Assembly (NCBI GenBank): GCA_050944685.1
Contig: JBMNRP010000014.1
Coordinates: 1-64,000, forward strand
DNA: 64,000 bases
DNA from: CADBRN01 sp050944685
Lineage (GTDB): Bacteria; Bacillota; Clostridia; Lachnospirales; Lachnospiraceae
Direction of reading: 5' to 3'
Shown: positions 42,940-51,511 of the stretch, in pieces
Numbering within the stretch: the stretch's first letter is position 1
Layout: each line of letters begins with the position of its first letter
Position numbers and translations under genes: made by a program
Notes under the pieces: model-generated
Told to the model about the DNA's origin: nothing
The model's input: only the letters and a program-made list of their open reading frames with translations
Databases searched by the model: none

Positions 42940-43917
42940 ATGGAAAATAAACTTCAGGTTTCATCTTCACCGCATATCCGCTCGAAGGTGTCAACCAGCA
43001 AAATTATGCTTGCCGTAATAATCGCTCTGCTTCCCGCTGCGATTTTCGGTGTATGGCTGAACGGACTGAACGCGGCGCTGGTTCTGATCGCGTCGGTTGT
43101 CGCGGCTGTACTGACTGAGTATATATTTGAGAGAATCTGCAAGAGAAAAATCACGATTTCGGACGGAAGCGCGGTCGTGACCGGCCTGCTTCTGGGCATG
43201 AACATGCCGCCTCAGATCCCGGTCTGGATCCCGGTCATGGGTTCCGTATTCGCGATCCTCGTCGTCAAGCAGCTGTTCGGCGGACTCGGGCAGAACTTCA
43301 TGAATCCGGCCCTCGGCGGACGGTGTTTTCTGATGCTTTCCTTTGCGGGCCGCATGACGAACTTCGAGGTCTCCGGGTACGCGGCGAACCATATCGTTGA
43401 TACGGTTTCCGGCGCCACTCCGCTTGCGGATATCAAGGCGGGAAACACGGGAAATCTGCTCTCCATGTTCCTCGGAACTACGAAGGGTACCATCGGCGAG
43501 ACTTCTGCTCTCCTGATTCTGATCGGAGGCGTTTTCCTGATTCTGATCAAGGTGATCTCCCCGAGAATCCCTCTGATCTATCTGGGAACCTTCTCGATTT
43601 TCGCCCTGATCTTCGGCGGGCACGGATTCGACCTTTATTATCTGGCCACGGAGCTCTGCGGAGGCGGAATCATGCTTGGCGCCTTCTTTATGGCGACCGA
43701 TTACGTCACGACGCCGATTACGGTGAAAGGTCAGTGTATCTATGCAGTGCTTCTGGGCGTCATGACGGGACTCTTCCGTATCTTCGGAGGATCCGCAGAG
43801 GGTACCTCGTATGCGATTATCTTCTGCAACCTGCTCGTTCCGCTGATTGAGCGCGCGACGATCCCGGCCGGCTTCGGAATCGTAAGGGAGAAGAAGAAAG
43901 GAGGAGACGCAGCATGA
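42940..43917 (+). CDS. rnfD: Electron transport complex subunit RnfD
   Basis: A membrane subunit with about ten helices and a covalently bound FMN. The FMN attachment motif is VSGATPLADIK near residue 160, with Thr as the linkage residue. The start is preceded by GGCGGAGGTG. It ends with an ATGA overlap with rnfG, so translation is coupled. Confidence 0.95.
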   Translation: MENKLQVSSSPHIRSKVSTSKIMLAVIIALLPAAIFGVWLNGLNAALVLIASVVAAVLTEYIFERICKRKITISDGSAVVTGLLLGMNMPPQIPVWIPVMGSVFAILVVKQLFGGLGQNFMNPALGGRCFLMLSFAGRMTNFEVSGYAANHIVDTVSGATPLADIKAGNTGNLLSMFLGTTKGTIGETSALLILIGGVFLILIKVISPRIPLIYLGTFSIFALIFGGHGFDLYYLATELCGGGIMLGAFFMATDYVTTPITVKGQCIYAVLLGVMTGLFRIFGGSAEGTSYAIIFCNLLVPLIERATIPAGFGIVREKKKGGDAA

Positions 43918-44543
43918 AGAAAGACAGCATCGGAAAGAACACGCTCGTCCTTGTCATCATGACGCTGATCCTCGGAGCGATTCTGGGCAGTGTTCACTAT
44001 GTGACGGAAAAACCGATCGCCGCCCAGGAGAAAAAGGAACACGACGAAGCGCTGGAAGCGGTCGCAGAGGATGCGGAAAGCTTCGAGACGGTTGACCTGA
44101 CGAAGGATGGCCTCGATGAAAAAATCGAGGACAAACTCAAAGAAGAGGATCTTACGGCCGAGACGGTGGACGAGCTGAACCTCGCGAAGGATTCGTCCGG
44201 AGAGACGATCGGATATGTTTTCACCATCACGACCACCGAGGGTTACGGCGGTGATATCCAGTTCACGCTGGGCCTGGACGATGAAGGGACCATTACCGGT
44301 ATCTCATATCTGAGCATCTCCGAGACGGCCGGACTCGGCATGCGTGCGACGAACGAGTCGTTTATCAATGAGTTTGTCGGCAAACAGGCAGAAAAAATCA
44401 AATATACGAAGACCGGAGCGTCGGGCGACGATGAGATCGACGCGCTGTCCGGTTCCACCATTACAACGAACGCGGTCACTAACGGCGTCAACGCCGGTCT
44501 GGCTGCCTACCAGGTTTATACGAGCGAAGAAGGAGGTGCCTGA
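43914..44543 (+). CDS. rnfG: Electron transport complex subunit RnfG
   Basis: One N-terminal membrane helix (TLVLVIMTLILGAILGSVH), then an extracytoplasmic FMN-binding domain. The covalent flavin motif is SGSTITTNAVTNGV near residue 182. The segment between the helix and the domain is strongly acidic (EAVAEDAESFETVDL). 209 residues, normal for the family. Confidence 0.94.
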   Translation: MKKDSIGKNTLVLVIMTLILGAILGSVHYVTEKPIAAQEKKEHDEALEAVAEDAESFETVDLTKDGLDEKIEDKLKEEDLTAETVDELNLAKDSSGETIGYVFTITTTEGYGGDIQFTLGLDDEGTITGISYLSISETAGLGMRATNESFINEFVGKQAEKIKYTKTGASGDDEIDALSGSTITTNAVTNGVNAGLAAYQVYTSEEGGA

Positions 44544-44545
44544 AA

Positions 44546-45238
44546 ATGAGTCTGACTCCGAACAGCGCCGGTGAGCGCATCTACAACGGCATCGTCAAAG
44601 AGAATCCGACCTTCGTCACGATGATCGGTATGTGCCCGACGCTGGCCGTTACAACGTCTGTTATCAATGGGATCGGGATGGGACTGACCACGATGGTGGT
44701 TCTGCTCCTGTCCAATATTCTGATTTCCGCTCTGCGGAAAATTATCCCGGACAGTCTCCGCATGCCGTGTTACATCGGCGTTATCGCGTCGTTCGTTACG
44801 GTTGTGGAGCTGCTGCTGGAAGCTTATCTGCCGGCCCTGAACGACGCGCTCGGTCTGTATATCCCGCTGATCGTCGTTAACTGCATCATCATGGGCCGCG
44901 CGGAAGCGTTCGCCGGAAAGAATCCGGTCATTCCGTCCATGTTCGACGGAATCGGTATGGGACTCGGCTTTACGATCGGTCTGGTCTGCCTCGGTGCGGT
45001 GCGTGAGCTTTTCGGCTCCGGAAGCATCCTCGGATTCCAGATTATGCCGAACGGATATGAGCCGATCAATATCTTCATCATGGCTCCGGGCGCGTTCTTT
45101 GTCCTTGCCATTCTGATCGCGATCATCCAGAAGGTCAATAACACGAAGGCTGAGAAAGCTGCCGCGGAGGCCGTGAAGTCCCGTGAGCAGATTCTCCGTG
45201 CGGCCGGCCTCATGGCTGCCGCAGCAGAAGAGGCGTGA
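44546..45238 (+). CDS. rnfE: Electron transport complex subunit RnfE
   Basis: A six-helix membrane subunit paralogous to RnfA, 230 residues. It contains the conserved NPTFVTMIGMCPTLAVTTS and ALGLYIPLIVVNCIIMGRAEAFA segments with a membrane cysteine in each half, which in family members hold an intramembrane iron-sulfur centre together with RnfA. A charged C-terminal tail of ~30 residues (KAEKAAAEAVKSREQ) is longer than usual. GAAGGAGGTG overlaps the end of rnfG. Confidence 0.95.
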   Translation: MSLTPNSAGERIYNGIVKENPTFVTMIGMCPTLAVTTSVINGIGMGLTTMVVLLLSNILISALRKIIPDSLRMPCYIGVIASFVTVVELLLEAYLPALNDALGLYIPLIVVNCIIMGRAEAFAGKNPVIPSMFDGIGMGLGFTIGLVCLGAVRELFGSGSILGFQIMPNGYEPINIFIMAPGAFFVLAILIAIIQKVNNTKAEKAAAEAVKSREQILRAAGLMAAAAEEA

Positions 45239-45255
45239 GAGGAGGTCTGTAAGAA

Positions 45256-45831
45256 ATGAAAGAATTATTAATCATTGCCATCGGATCCGCTCTCGTCAAT
45301 AACGTCGTCCTCAGTCAGTTCCTGGGAATCTGCTCGTTCCTCGGCGTTTCCAACAATCTGGATACGGCAAAGGGCATGAGCAGCGCCGTTATTTTCGTTC
45401 TGACGCTGTCCTCCCTGGTGGCCAGCATTGTCTATAAATTTGTTCTCGCTCCGCTGGGCCTGGATTATCTGCGTACCATCGTTTTCATCATGGTTATCGC
45501 GGCCCTCGTTCAGCTGGTTGAGATGTTTATGAAAAAGTCGATGCCTGCCCTCTACAAGGCGCTGGGAATCTATCTGCCGCTGATCACCACGAACTGCGCA
45601 GTTCTTGGTGTCGCAATCGACAATGTCAATGACGGATACAATATTCTGCAGAGTACGGTAAACGGTCTGGCTACTGCGCTCGGCTACGGTCTGGCCATGG
45701 TTCTGATGGCCGGACTTCGCGAGAAGCTCGAGTACAACGATATTCCGAAGTCCTTCCAGGGCATGCCGCAGGTTCTTCTGACCGCGATGCTGATGTCCAT
45801 CGCTTTCTTCGGATTCTCGGGCATTATCTGA
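45256..45831 (+). CDS. rnfA: Electron transport complex subunit RnfA
   Basis: A six-helix membrane subunit, 191 residues. It has NNVVLSQFLGICSFLGVS in the first helix pair and GIYLPLITTNCAVLGVA in the second half, each with the membrane cysteine expected for the shared [2Fe-2S] site with RnfE. GAGAGGAGG lies before the ATG. Confidence 0.96.
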   Translation: MKELLIIAIGSALVNNVVLSQFLGICSFLGVSNNLDTAKGMSSAVIFVLTLSSLVASIVYKFVLAPLGLDYLRTIVFIMVIAALVQLVEMFMKKSMPALYKALGIYLPLITTNCAVLGVAIDNVNDGYNILQSTVNGLATALGYGLAMVLMAGLREKLEYNDIPKSFQGMPQVLLTAMLMSIAFFGFSGII

Positions 45832-45848
45832 AAGGAGGCTGAAGGTAA

Positions 45849-46742
45849 GTGAATTCTATAGTCTTATCCATCATCGTCCTGGTCGTAGTCGGACTGATCA
45901 TCGGCATAATGCTCGGCGTGGCAGGGAAAAAGCTCGCGGTGAAGACGGATGAAAAAGTCGCGGCTGTCCGCGAATGTCTGCCGGGGAATAACTGCGGAGC
46001 CTGCGGTTATCCGGGCTGCGACGGTATGGCGGAAGCAATTGCCACCGGAAAGGCTCCGGTAAACGGATGTCCGGTCGGCGGTGCGCCGGTTGCCGAAAAA
46101 GTCGCGAAAGTGATGGGCGTGAGTGCCGGCGAGTCGGAAAAGATGGTTGCGTTTGTCAAGTGCTCCGGTACGTGTGACCGGACCCGGACGAATTATGATT
46201 ATACCGGTGTGCAGAGCTGCAAGATGATCCCGTTCATTCCGGGCGGCGGTTCGAAGAAGTGCGCGAACGGATGCTTCGGATTCGGCGACTGCGTGGAGGC
46301 GTGCCAGTTTGACGCGATCCATATCGTGAATGGCGTTGCATTTGTGGACAGGGATAAATGTACTTCCTGCCAGGCCTGCATCAAGGCCTGCCCGCAGCAT
46401 CTGATCGAGCTGGTTCCCTGGTCGGACCGCAAGTCGATCCACGTGGCCTGCAGCAATACCGCCAAGGGCAAACCGGTTATCGAGGCCTGCGACGTCGGCT
46501 GTATCGCCTGCAGGAAGTGTGAGAACAGCTGCCCGAAGGACGCGATTCATGTTGAGAACAATATCGCTCATATCGATTATGAGAAGTGCGTAGGCTGCGG
46601 AATCTGCTACCAGAACTGCCCGCGCGGAACGATCACTACGTGGGATCCGAAGCAGGCGGAGAGAAAGCAGAAGGCACTCGAGAAGAAAAAGGCTGAGAAG
46701 GCGGCTGCCGCTGCGGCGAAGGTTGCGGAGGCGAAGGCCTGA
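45849..46742 (+). CDS. rnfB: Electron transport complex subunit RnfB
   Basis: The ferredoxin-interacting subunit. An N-terminal membrane helix is followed by the CLPGNNCGACGYPGCDGMA cluster domain, then several ferredoxin-like motifs: CFGFGDCVEACQFDAI, CTSCQACIKACPQHLI, CIACRKCENSCPKDAI and CVGCGICYQNCPRGTI. A basic and Ala-rich tail closes the 297 residues. The start is a GTG behind AAAGGAGG. It is the last gene of the operon, as is standard, and a good terminator follows. Confidence 0.95.
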   Translation: MNSIVLSIIVLVVVGLIIGIMLGVAGKKLAVKTDEKVAAVRECLPGNNCGACGYPGCDGMAEAIATGKAPVNGCPVGGAPVAEKVAKVMGVSAGESEKMVAFVKCSGTCDRTRTNYDYTGVQSCKMIPFIPGGGSKKCANGCFGFGDCVEACQFDAIHIVNGVAFVDRDKCTSCQACIKACPQHLIELVPWSDRKSIHVACSNTAKGKPVIEACDVGCIACRKCENSCPKDAIHVENNIAHIDYEKCVGCGICYQNCPRGTITTWDPKQAERKQKALEKKKAEKAAAAAAKVAEAKA

Positions 46743-46758
46743 TCGGGCCGGGTTTATG

Positions 46759-46792
46759 GCGGATGTGCTCTTTGGAGTACATCCGCTTTTTT
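46759..46792 (+). terminator. Rho-independent terminator of the rnf operon
   Basis: GCGGATGT (46759-46766) pairs with ACATCCGC (46779-46786), followed by T6. Confidence 0.9.
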
Positions 46793-46905
46793 CGTTCCCG
46801 GCCGCTTCTCCGGGCTTCTCCGGCTCCGGAAGTCCTGCAGTTGCACGAAAAAAGGGAAAGTGTTATGATTTGCATGTATATTTTGCGCTTGAAAACGGAG
46901 TCTGT

Positions 46906-47529
46906 ATGATTGGTTTTATCCGAGGGGTTATCGATGAGATTGAGGATGACGCGCTGCTGATTGACCGCGACGGGATCGGTTTCCGCGTTTATGTCCCGTC
47001 CTCTCTTTTGAGCGGCGATGTCCGGGTCGGTGACTCGATAAAGTTATATACGTATCTGAGTGTAAAAGAGGACGCCCTCGCTCTCTACGGGTTTTTCAGC
47101 CGGGACGATCTGGAGGTTTTCAGGCTTCTGGTCGGCGTCTCGGGGATCGGTCCGAGGGGGGCGCTGGGGATTCTGTCCGCGCTTCCTGCCGATGATCTTC
47201 GATTCGCGGTTTTATCGGACGATCCGGCTGCGATCGCGAAAGCGCCCGGGATCGGGAAGAAGACGGCACAGAAGGTGATTCTGGAGCTGAAAGACAAATT
47301 CAGCCTGGAGGATGCATTTGAACATAAACTTGCCCATTCACAAAATGGGAGGGGGCAGGAGGCCGGCTCCGGGGCAGGTGAGAGGCAGAATGAGCACGAT
47401 GCCGTGGAGGCGCTGGTTTCACTGGGATATTCCGGGACGGAGGCGCTGCAGGCGGTCCGCAGGGTCGGAGACCGGAATGGCATGTCGGTGGAGGATATTC
47501 TGAAGGCCGCACTCCGGGAGATGGTCTGA
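46906..47529 (+). CDS. ruvA: Holliday junction helicase subunit RuvA
   Basis: Binds four-way DNA junctions as a tetramer. The N-terminal OB fold runs from MIGFIRGVIDEIE. Helix-hairpin-helix motifs follow (LLVGVSGIGPRGALGIL and KAPGIGKKTAQKVILEL). A linker precedes the C-terminal RuvB-binding helices (AVEALVSLGYSGTEALQAVR). The ATG at 46906 follows CGGAG (46896-46900); the frame is open upstream to 46723, but that lies over the rnf terminator. 207 residues. Paired with ruvB; no ruvC is visible. Confidence 0.95.
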   Translation: MIGFIRGVIDEIEDDALLIDRDGIGFRVYVPSSLLSGDVRVGDSIKLYTYLSVKEDALALYGFFSRDDLEVFRLLVGVSGIGPRGALGILSALPADDLRFAVLSDDPAAIAKAPGIGKKTAQKVILELKDKFSLEDAFEHKLAHSQNGRGQEAGSGAGERQNEHDAVEALVSLGYSGTEALQAVRRVGDRNGMSVEDILKAALREMV

Positions 47530-47557
47530 CGGGCACGGTAGTTGAAAGAGCTGGTTC

Positions 47558-48568
47558 ATGAATAGAAGAATAATACAGACGGACGTGCAGGAGGAGGATA
47601 AGCGAATGGAGCGGAGCCTCCGCCCGCAGACGTTTGATGATTATATCGGACAGGAAAAGGCGAAGGAAAACCTGAAGGTTTATATCGAGGCCGCGAAGAA
47701 CCGGGGAGAGGTTCTTGACCACGTGCTGTTTTACGGACCTCCGGGACTCGGAAAGACGACGCTGGCGGGAATTATTGCCCATGAGATGAATGTCCGGATG
47801 AAGGTGACGAGCGGTCCGGCGATTGAGAAGCCGGGGGAGATCGCCGCCATATTGAACAATCTGAAAGAGGGAGATATCCTCTTCGTGGATGAGATTCACC
47901 GTCTGAACAGGCAGGTCGAGGAGGTTCTCTATCCGGCGATGGAGGATTATGCGATCGACATTGTGATCGGAAAGGGTGCTGCCGCGCGGTCAATCCGCCT
48001 GGACCTTCCGCATTTTACGCTGATCGGTGCGACCACCAGAATCGGCCTTCTGACCGCCCCTCTGCGCGACCGCTTCGGCGTGATCCATCATCTGGAATAT
48101 TACACGCAGGAGGAGCTCGTGCAGATCGTGATGAAATCTGCCGATGTCCTGGGTGTGTCGATAGAGCCGGAGGGAGCGCTCGAGATCGCGAAGCGTTCGA
48201 GAGGAACTCCGCGGCTTGCGAACCGGCTCCTGAAGCGGGTCCGGGATTTTGCGGAGGTCCGGTATGAAGGGGAAATCACCGGGGAGATCGCGAAATTCGC
48301 GCTGGATCTGCTGGAGGTGGACAGCTATGGCCTGGACCGCACGGACCGGAGCCTGATGGAGACCATCATCTCAAAGTTCGGAGGCGGGCCGGTTGGCCTG
48401 AACACACTGTCGGCTGCGACCGGAGAGGATTCGGGGACGATCGAGGACGTGCTGGAGCCGTATCTGATTCAGAATGGATTTCTGATGAGAACACCGGCAG
48501 GAAGGGTCGCAACGAAGAAAGCATATGAGCATCTGGGAATCCCGTTTCCGGGAGATCCGGATGAATAA
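47558..48568 (+). CDS. ruvB: Holliday junction helicase ATPase RuvB
   Basis: A hexameric AAA+ motor for branch migration. The Walker A motif is PPGLGKTTLAGI, Walker B LFVDEIHRLNR, sensor I IGATTRIGLLTAPLRDRFG, and the arginine-finger and winged-helix regions follow (SRGTPRLANRLLKRVRDFA). 336 residues, the standard size. It starts 28 bp behind ruvA. Confidence 0.97.
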   Translation: MNRRIIQTDVQEEDKRMERSLRPQTFDDYIGQEKAKENLKVYIEAAKNRGEVLDHVLFYGPPGLGKTTLAGIIAHEMNVRMKVTSGPAIEKPGEIAAILNNLKEGDILFVDEIHRLNRQVEEVLYPAMEDYAIDIVIGKGAAARSIRLDLPHFTLIGATTRIGLLTAPLRDRFGVIHHLEYYTQEELVQIVMKSADVLGVSIEPEGALEIAKRSRGTPRLANRLLKRVRDFAEVRYEGEITGEIAKFALDLLEVDSYGLDRTDRSLMETIISKFGGGPVGLNTLSAATGEDSGTIEDVLEPYLIQNGFLMRTPAGRVATKKAYEHLGIPFPGDPDE

Positions 48569-48610
48569 ATCAGGTACCTCGACCATATCGTAATGAAACA
48601 GGAGAAGACA

Positions 48611-49153
48611 ATGGCGGAGAAGACCACGATCAATGTAATGATAGACGGAAGATCGTTTTCTATCAGCGGATATGAGAGTTCGGAATATCTGGAGCGCGTC
48701 GCTTTCTATGTGAACAATAAACTCGGTGAGATGAAACAGCTCCCGTCCTACAGACGCCAGACGCCGGAGGTGAGGACCATTCTGCTGGCCCTCAACATCG
48801 CGGATGATTACTTCAAGGCGAAAATCAGTGCCGACACCCTGGAGGCGGATATTGAGTCACGGGATACGGAGTGGTATTCCGTGAAGCAGGATCTGGCGAG
48901 CGCGCGCACCCGCATCATGGAGCTGGAGAAGCAGCTGGCTTCCTATCCGGACGGCAAGACCGTGGGAGAGGCAGTTCCGGAGAATGTTCCGGAAGGGCCG
49001 GAGAATACGGAGCCTGCTTCCGCCGGGAGCTCTCAGACCGGTCCGGCGAGTGCATCGGATTCCGATGAGTCTGCGCCTTCGGAAACCGGGACCGCCGGGG
49101 TCAATGAAAAATATCTGAAGAGAAGCAGACGATATGTCAAAAATAAAAATTAA
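48611..49153 (+). CDS. zapA: Cell division protein ZapA
   Basis: An FtsZ-associated protein that bundles Z-ring filaments. The N-terminal ~95 residues match ZapA (TTINVMIDGRSFSISGYESSEYLERVAFYVN and AALNIADDYF-like helix). A coiled coil follows (DLASARTRIMELEKQL). The last ~55 residues are low-complexity Pro/Glu/Ser, which is unusual in length. ATG 48611 has AGGAGA upstream; ATG 48593 lacks a site. It overlaps the next gene by 20 bp. Confidence 0.88.
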   Translation: MAEKTTINVMIDGRSFSISGYESSEYLERVAFYVNNKLGEMKQLPSYRRQTPEVRTILLALNIADDYFKAKISADTLEADIESRDTEWYSVKQDLASARTRIMELEKQLASYPDGKTVGEAVPENVPEGPENTEPASAGSSQTGPASASDSDESAPSETGTAGVNEKYLKRSRRYVKNKN

Positions 49154-51437
49154 ACCCGAGCTGCTTTCTCCCGCCGGTTCGGCTGAGGCCGCACGCGCCG
49201 CCTTCAAGGCGGGCGCCGATGCGGTTTACATCGGCGGAAGCCGGTTCGGAGCCCGCGCCTATGCGGACAATCCGGAGGAGGACGAACTGCTCGATTTAAT
49301 TGACCTCGCTCATTTCCTCGGAAAACGTCTTTATTTGACGGTTAATACGCTGCAGAAGAACGATGAGCTGGAAGAACAGCTGGCCGATTTTCTGGAGCCC
49401 TTTTACAGAAGAGGACTTGACGGCGTGATTGTCCAAGATCTGGGAGTGGTTGATCTTCTCCGCCGGGTTTTCCCGTCGCTTCCGATTCACGCGAGCACTC
49501 AGATGGCGGTGACCGGCTATGCCGGAGCGAAGCTTCTGGCGGAAAAGGGGATCACCCGCGTCGTACCGGCGAGGGAGCTGACTCTTCCGGAAATCCGTCA
49601 GATCCGGGAGAAAGCGGACGTTGAGGTGGAGTGTTTTATTCACGGCGCGATGTGTTACTCCTATTCCGGTATGTGCCTGATGAGCAGCATGATCGGGGGA
49701 AGATCGGGAAACCGCGGAAGGTGCGCCGGAATCTGCAGGATGCCGTTCGAAGTCCTCGATGAAGAGGGAAGAGCGATTTCTTCTGACCGCACCGTTTCCG
49801 AAAAAAATCGCGGGAAGAACAGACGGGATGAGAAGCCGTCAAAATATCCGCTGAATATGAAAGACATGTGTGCGCTTCCGATTCTTCCGGAACTGATTGA
49901 CGCCGGAATCTCCTCCTTCAAGATCGAAGGGCGGATGAAGCGGCCGGAGTATACGGCGGGCGTGACGAAGATATACAGAGAAAATATTGACCGCTATCTG
50001 GAGGATCCGGAGGGCTATTCGATGGATCCCGCGGATATGGGGCGGTTGTCCCTGCTGTTTTCCAGGGACGGTTTTTCCTGCGGTTATTACCATACAAAAG
50101 GATCCCGCGGGATGATCGCGGTGAACAACCGAAGAATCTATGATCCCGCGGTGAGAAGTTCTCAGAAGGTCCAGGACCTCTACCGGGAAATCTCGGAAAA
50201 TCTTTCCGGGACGGAGCTGAAGGTTCCCTGCGAGGGCACTTTTGAAATTTCGGCGGGAGAGCCGGCCTCCCTGACGCTCCGGTCCGATGGAGCGGAGATC
50301 TCGGTCGGCGGAGATATTGTCCAGACCGCAAAGAACCGCCCGATAACGGATGAGCAGATTGCAAAACCGGTCTCGAGGTTCGGAAACAGTCCGTTCTGTC
50401 TGACGAAGCTTTCGATTCGGAGAAATTCCGGAGAAGATCTGTTTATCCCCGTCGGTTCGCTGAACCGGCTTCGCCGTGAAGCGGCCGCAAAGCTCGAGGA
50501 AAATCTCCGGAAGAAGTTTGAGCGCGGGGATATGAACCGGGAAGCTGCCTGCGGACGGCCGGATCACTCGGGATCCTTTGCGGTATCTTCCCCGGGTGAG
50601 AATATTCCGGACCGGGAGAGAATTCGCGAGACGCGGTGCAACGGTGTCGCCGTTCCGCTGTGGGTCAGTGTCATCACGGAAGAACAGCTCCGGGCAGTTC
50701 GGAAGCACGAACGGATTGTGAGCGGCGTCTGTCTGCCGCTTTCGCTGGCGGAGAGGTGCGGATCTCTTTCACTTCCGGTCCGTTTCGTCCTCCCCTGGAT
50801 CGTCCGCTCTGACCGGTACGATGAGCTCGACAGAAGGCTGTCTGTTCTGGAAAAGAGTGATTTTCAGGAGGACGGGATTCTGGTCCGCAGTCTGGACGGA
50901 CTCGGATTTCTGAAAATGACCGGAAGAGAAAAATCTGCTGTTGCCGGCGGGGCCGTTTACACGATGAATAACCGGGCGTGCCGCTTTGTCAGAGAGCTCG
51001 GGCCATCCCGGGACATTATTCCTCTGGAACTGAATGCGGGGGAGATACGGCACCGGGACAACCGCCGGTCGGAGATGATTCTGTACGGAAGCGCTCCGAT
51101 GATGATTTCCGCGGGCTGCGTTCTCCGGACCATGGGTGTGTGCGATCATTCCTTCCGGACCGTATCGATCCGCGACCGCAGAGGCGCGCGCTTTCCGGTG
51201 CGCTGTGTCTGCGATGAATGTATGAATGTAATATATAATAGTTTGCCGATGAGCCTGTTTGACGATCTGGATACAGTCCGGAAAGCAGAGGCCGCCTCCT
51301 GGCAGATCTCATTTACCAATGAGACAGAAGAACGCGCGGATGAAGTCCTCAGCGCGTTTGAAGCCGCATCATGCGGCCGGGAGGTGAAACTGTCATTTCC
51401 GGTTACGCACGGGCATTTCCGCCGCGGCGTGCTGTAG
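49134..51437 (+). CDS. U32 family peptidase (RlhA/TrhP-like, long form)
   Basis: A 767-residue protein. The N-terminal U32 domain starts KPELLSPAGSAEAARAAFKAGADAVYIGG and contains the cysteine-rich SGMCLMSS and GRCAGICRMPFEV segments, typical iron-sulfur cysteines of tRNA/rRNA hydroxylation proteins. The long C-terminal part corresponds to the DUF3656-like region, ending with a CVCDECMNVIYNSLP cysteine motif. Although named peptidases, several relatives act in RNA hydroxylation; the role here is inferred. It starts inside zapA, the usual clostridial arrangement. Confidence 0.88.
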   Translation: MSKIKIKPELLSPAGSAEAARAAFKAGADAVYIGGSRFGARAYADNPEEDELLDLIDLAHFLGKRLYLTVNTLQKNDELEEQLADFLEPFYRRGLDGVIVQDLGVVDLLRRVFPSLPIHASTQMAVTGYAGAKLLAEKGITRVVPARELTLPEIRQIREKADVEVECFIHGAMCYSYSGMCLMSSMIGGRSGNRGRCAGICRMPFEVLDEEGRAISSDRTVSEKNRGKNRRDEKPSKYPLNMKDMCALPILPELIDAGISSFKIEGRMKRPEYTAGVTKIYRENIDRYLEDPEGYSMDPADMGRLSLLFSRDGFSCGYYHTKGSRGMIAVNNRRIYDPAVRSSQKVQDLYREISENLSGTELKVPCEGTFEISAGEPASLTLRSDGAEISVGGDIVQTAKNRPITDEQIAKPVSRFGNSPFCLTKLSIRRNSGEDLFIPVGSLNRLRREAAAKLEENLRKKFERGDMNREAACGRPDHSGSFAVSSPGENIPDRERIRETRCNGVAVPLWVSVITEEQLRAVRKHERIVSGVCLPLSLAERCGSLSLPVRFVLPWIVRSDRYDELDRRLSVLEKSDFQEDGILVRSLDGLGFLKMTGREKSAVAGGAVYTMNNRACRFVRELGPSRDIIPLELNAGEIRHRDNRRSEMILYGSAPMMISAGCVLRTMGVCDHSFRTVSIRDRRGARFPVRCVCDECMNVIYNSLPMSLFDDLDTVRKAEAASWQISFTNETEERADEVLSAFEAASCGREVKLSFPVTHGHFRRGVL

Positions 51438-51511
51438 TCCGGATGTGTCCGGCGGCTTTTTCCGGCCGGCAAAGCCGGAGATTCTGCCGGGACTGATTGG
51501 AAAAACATATT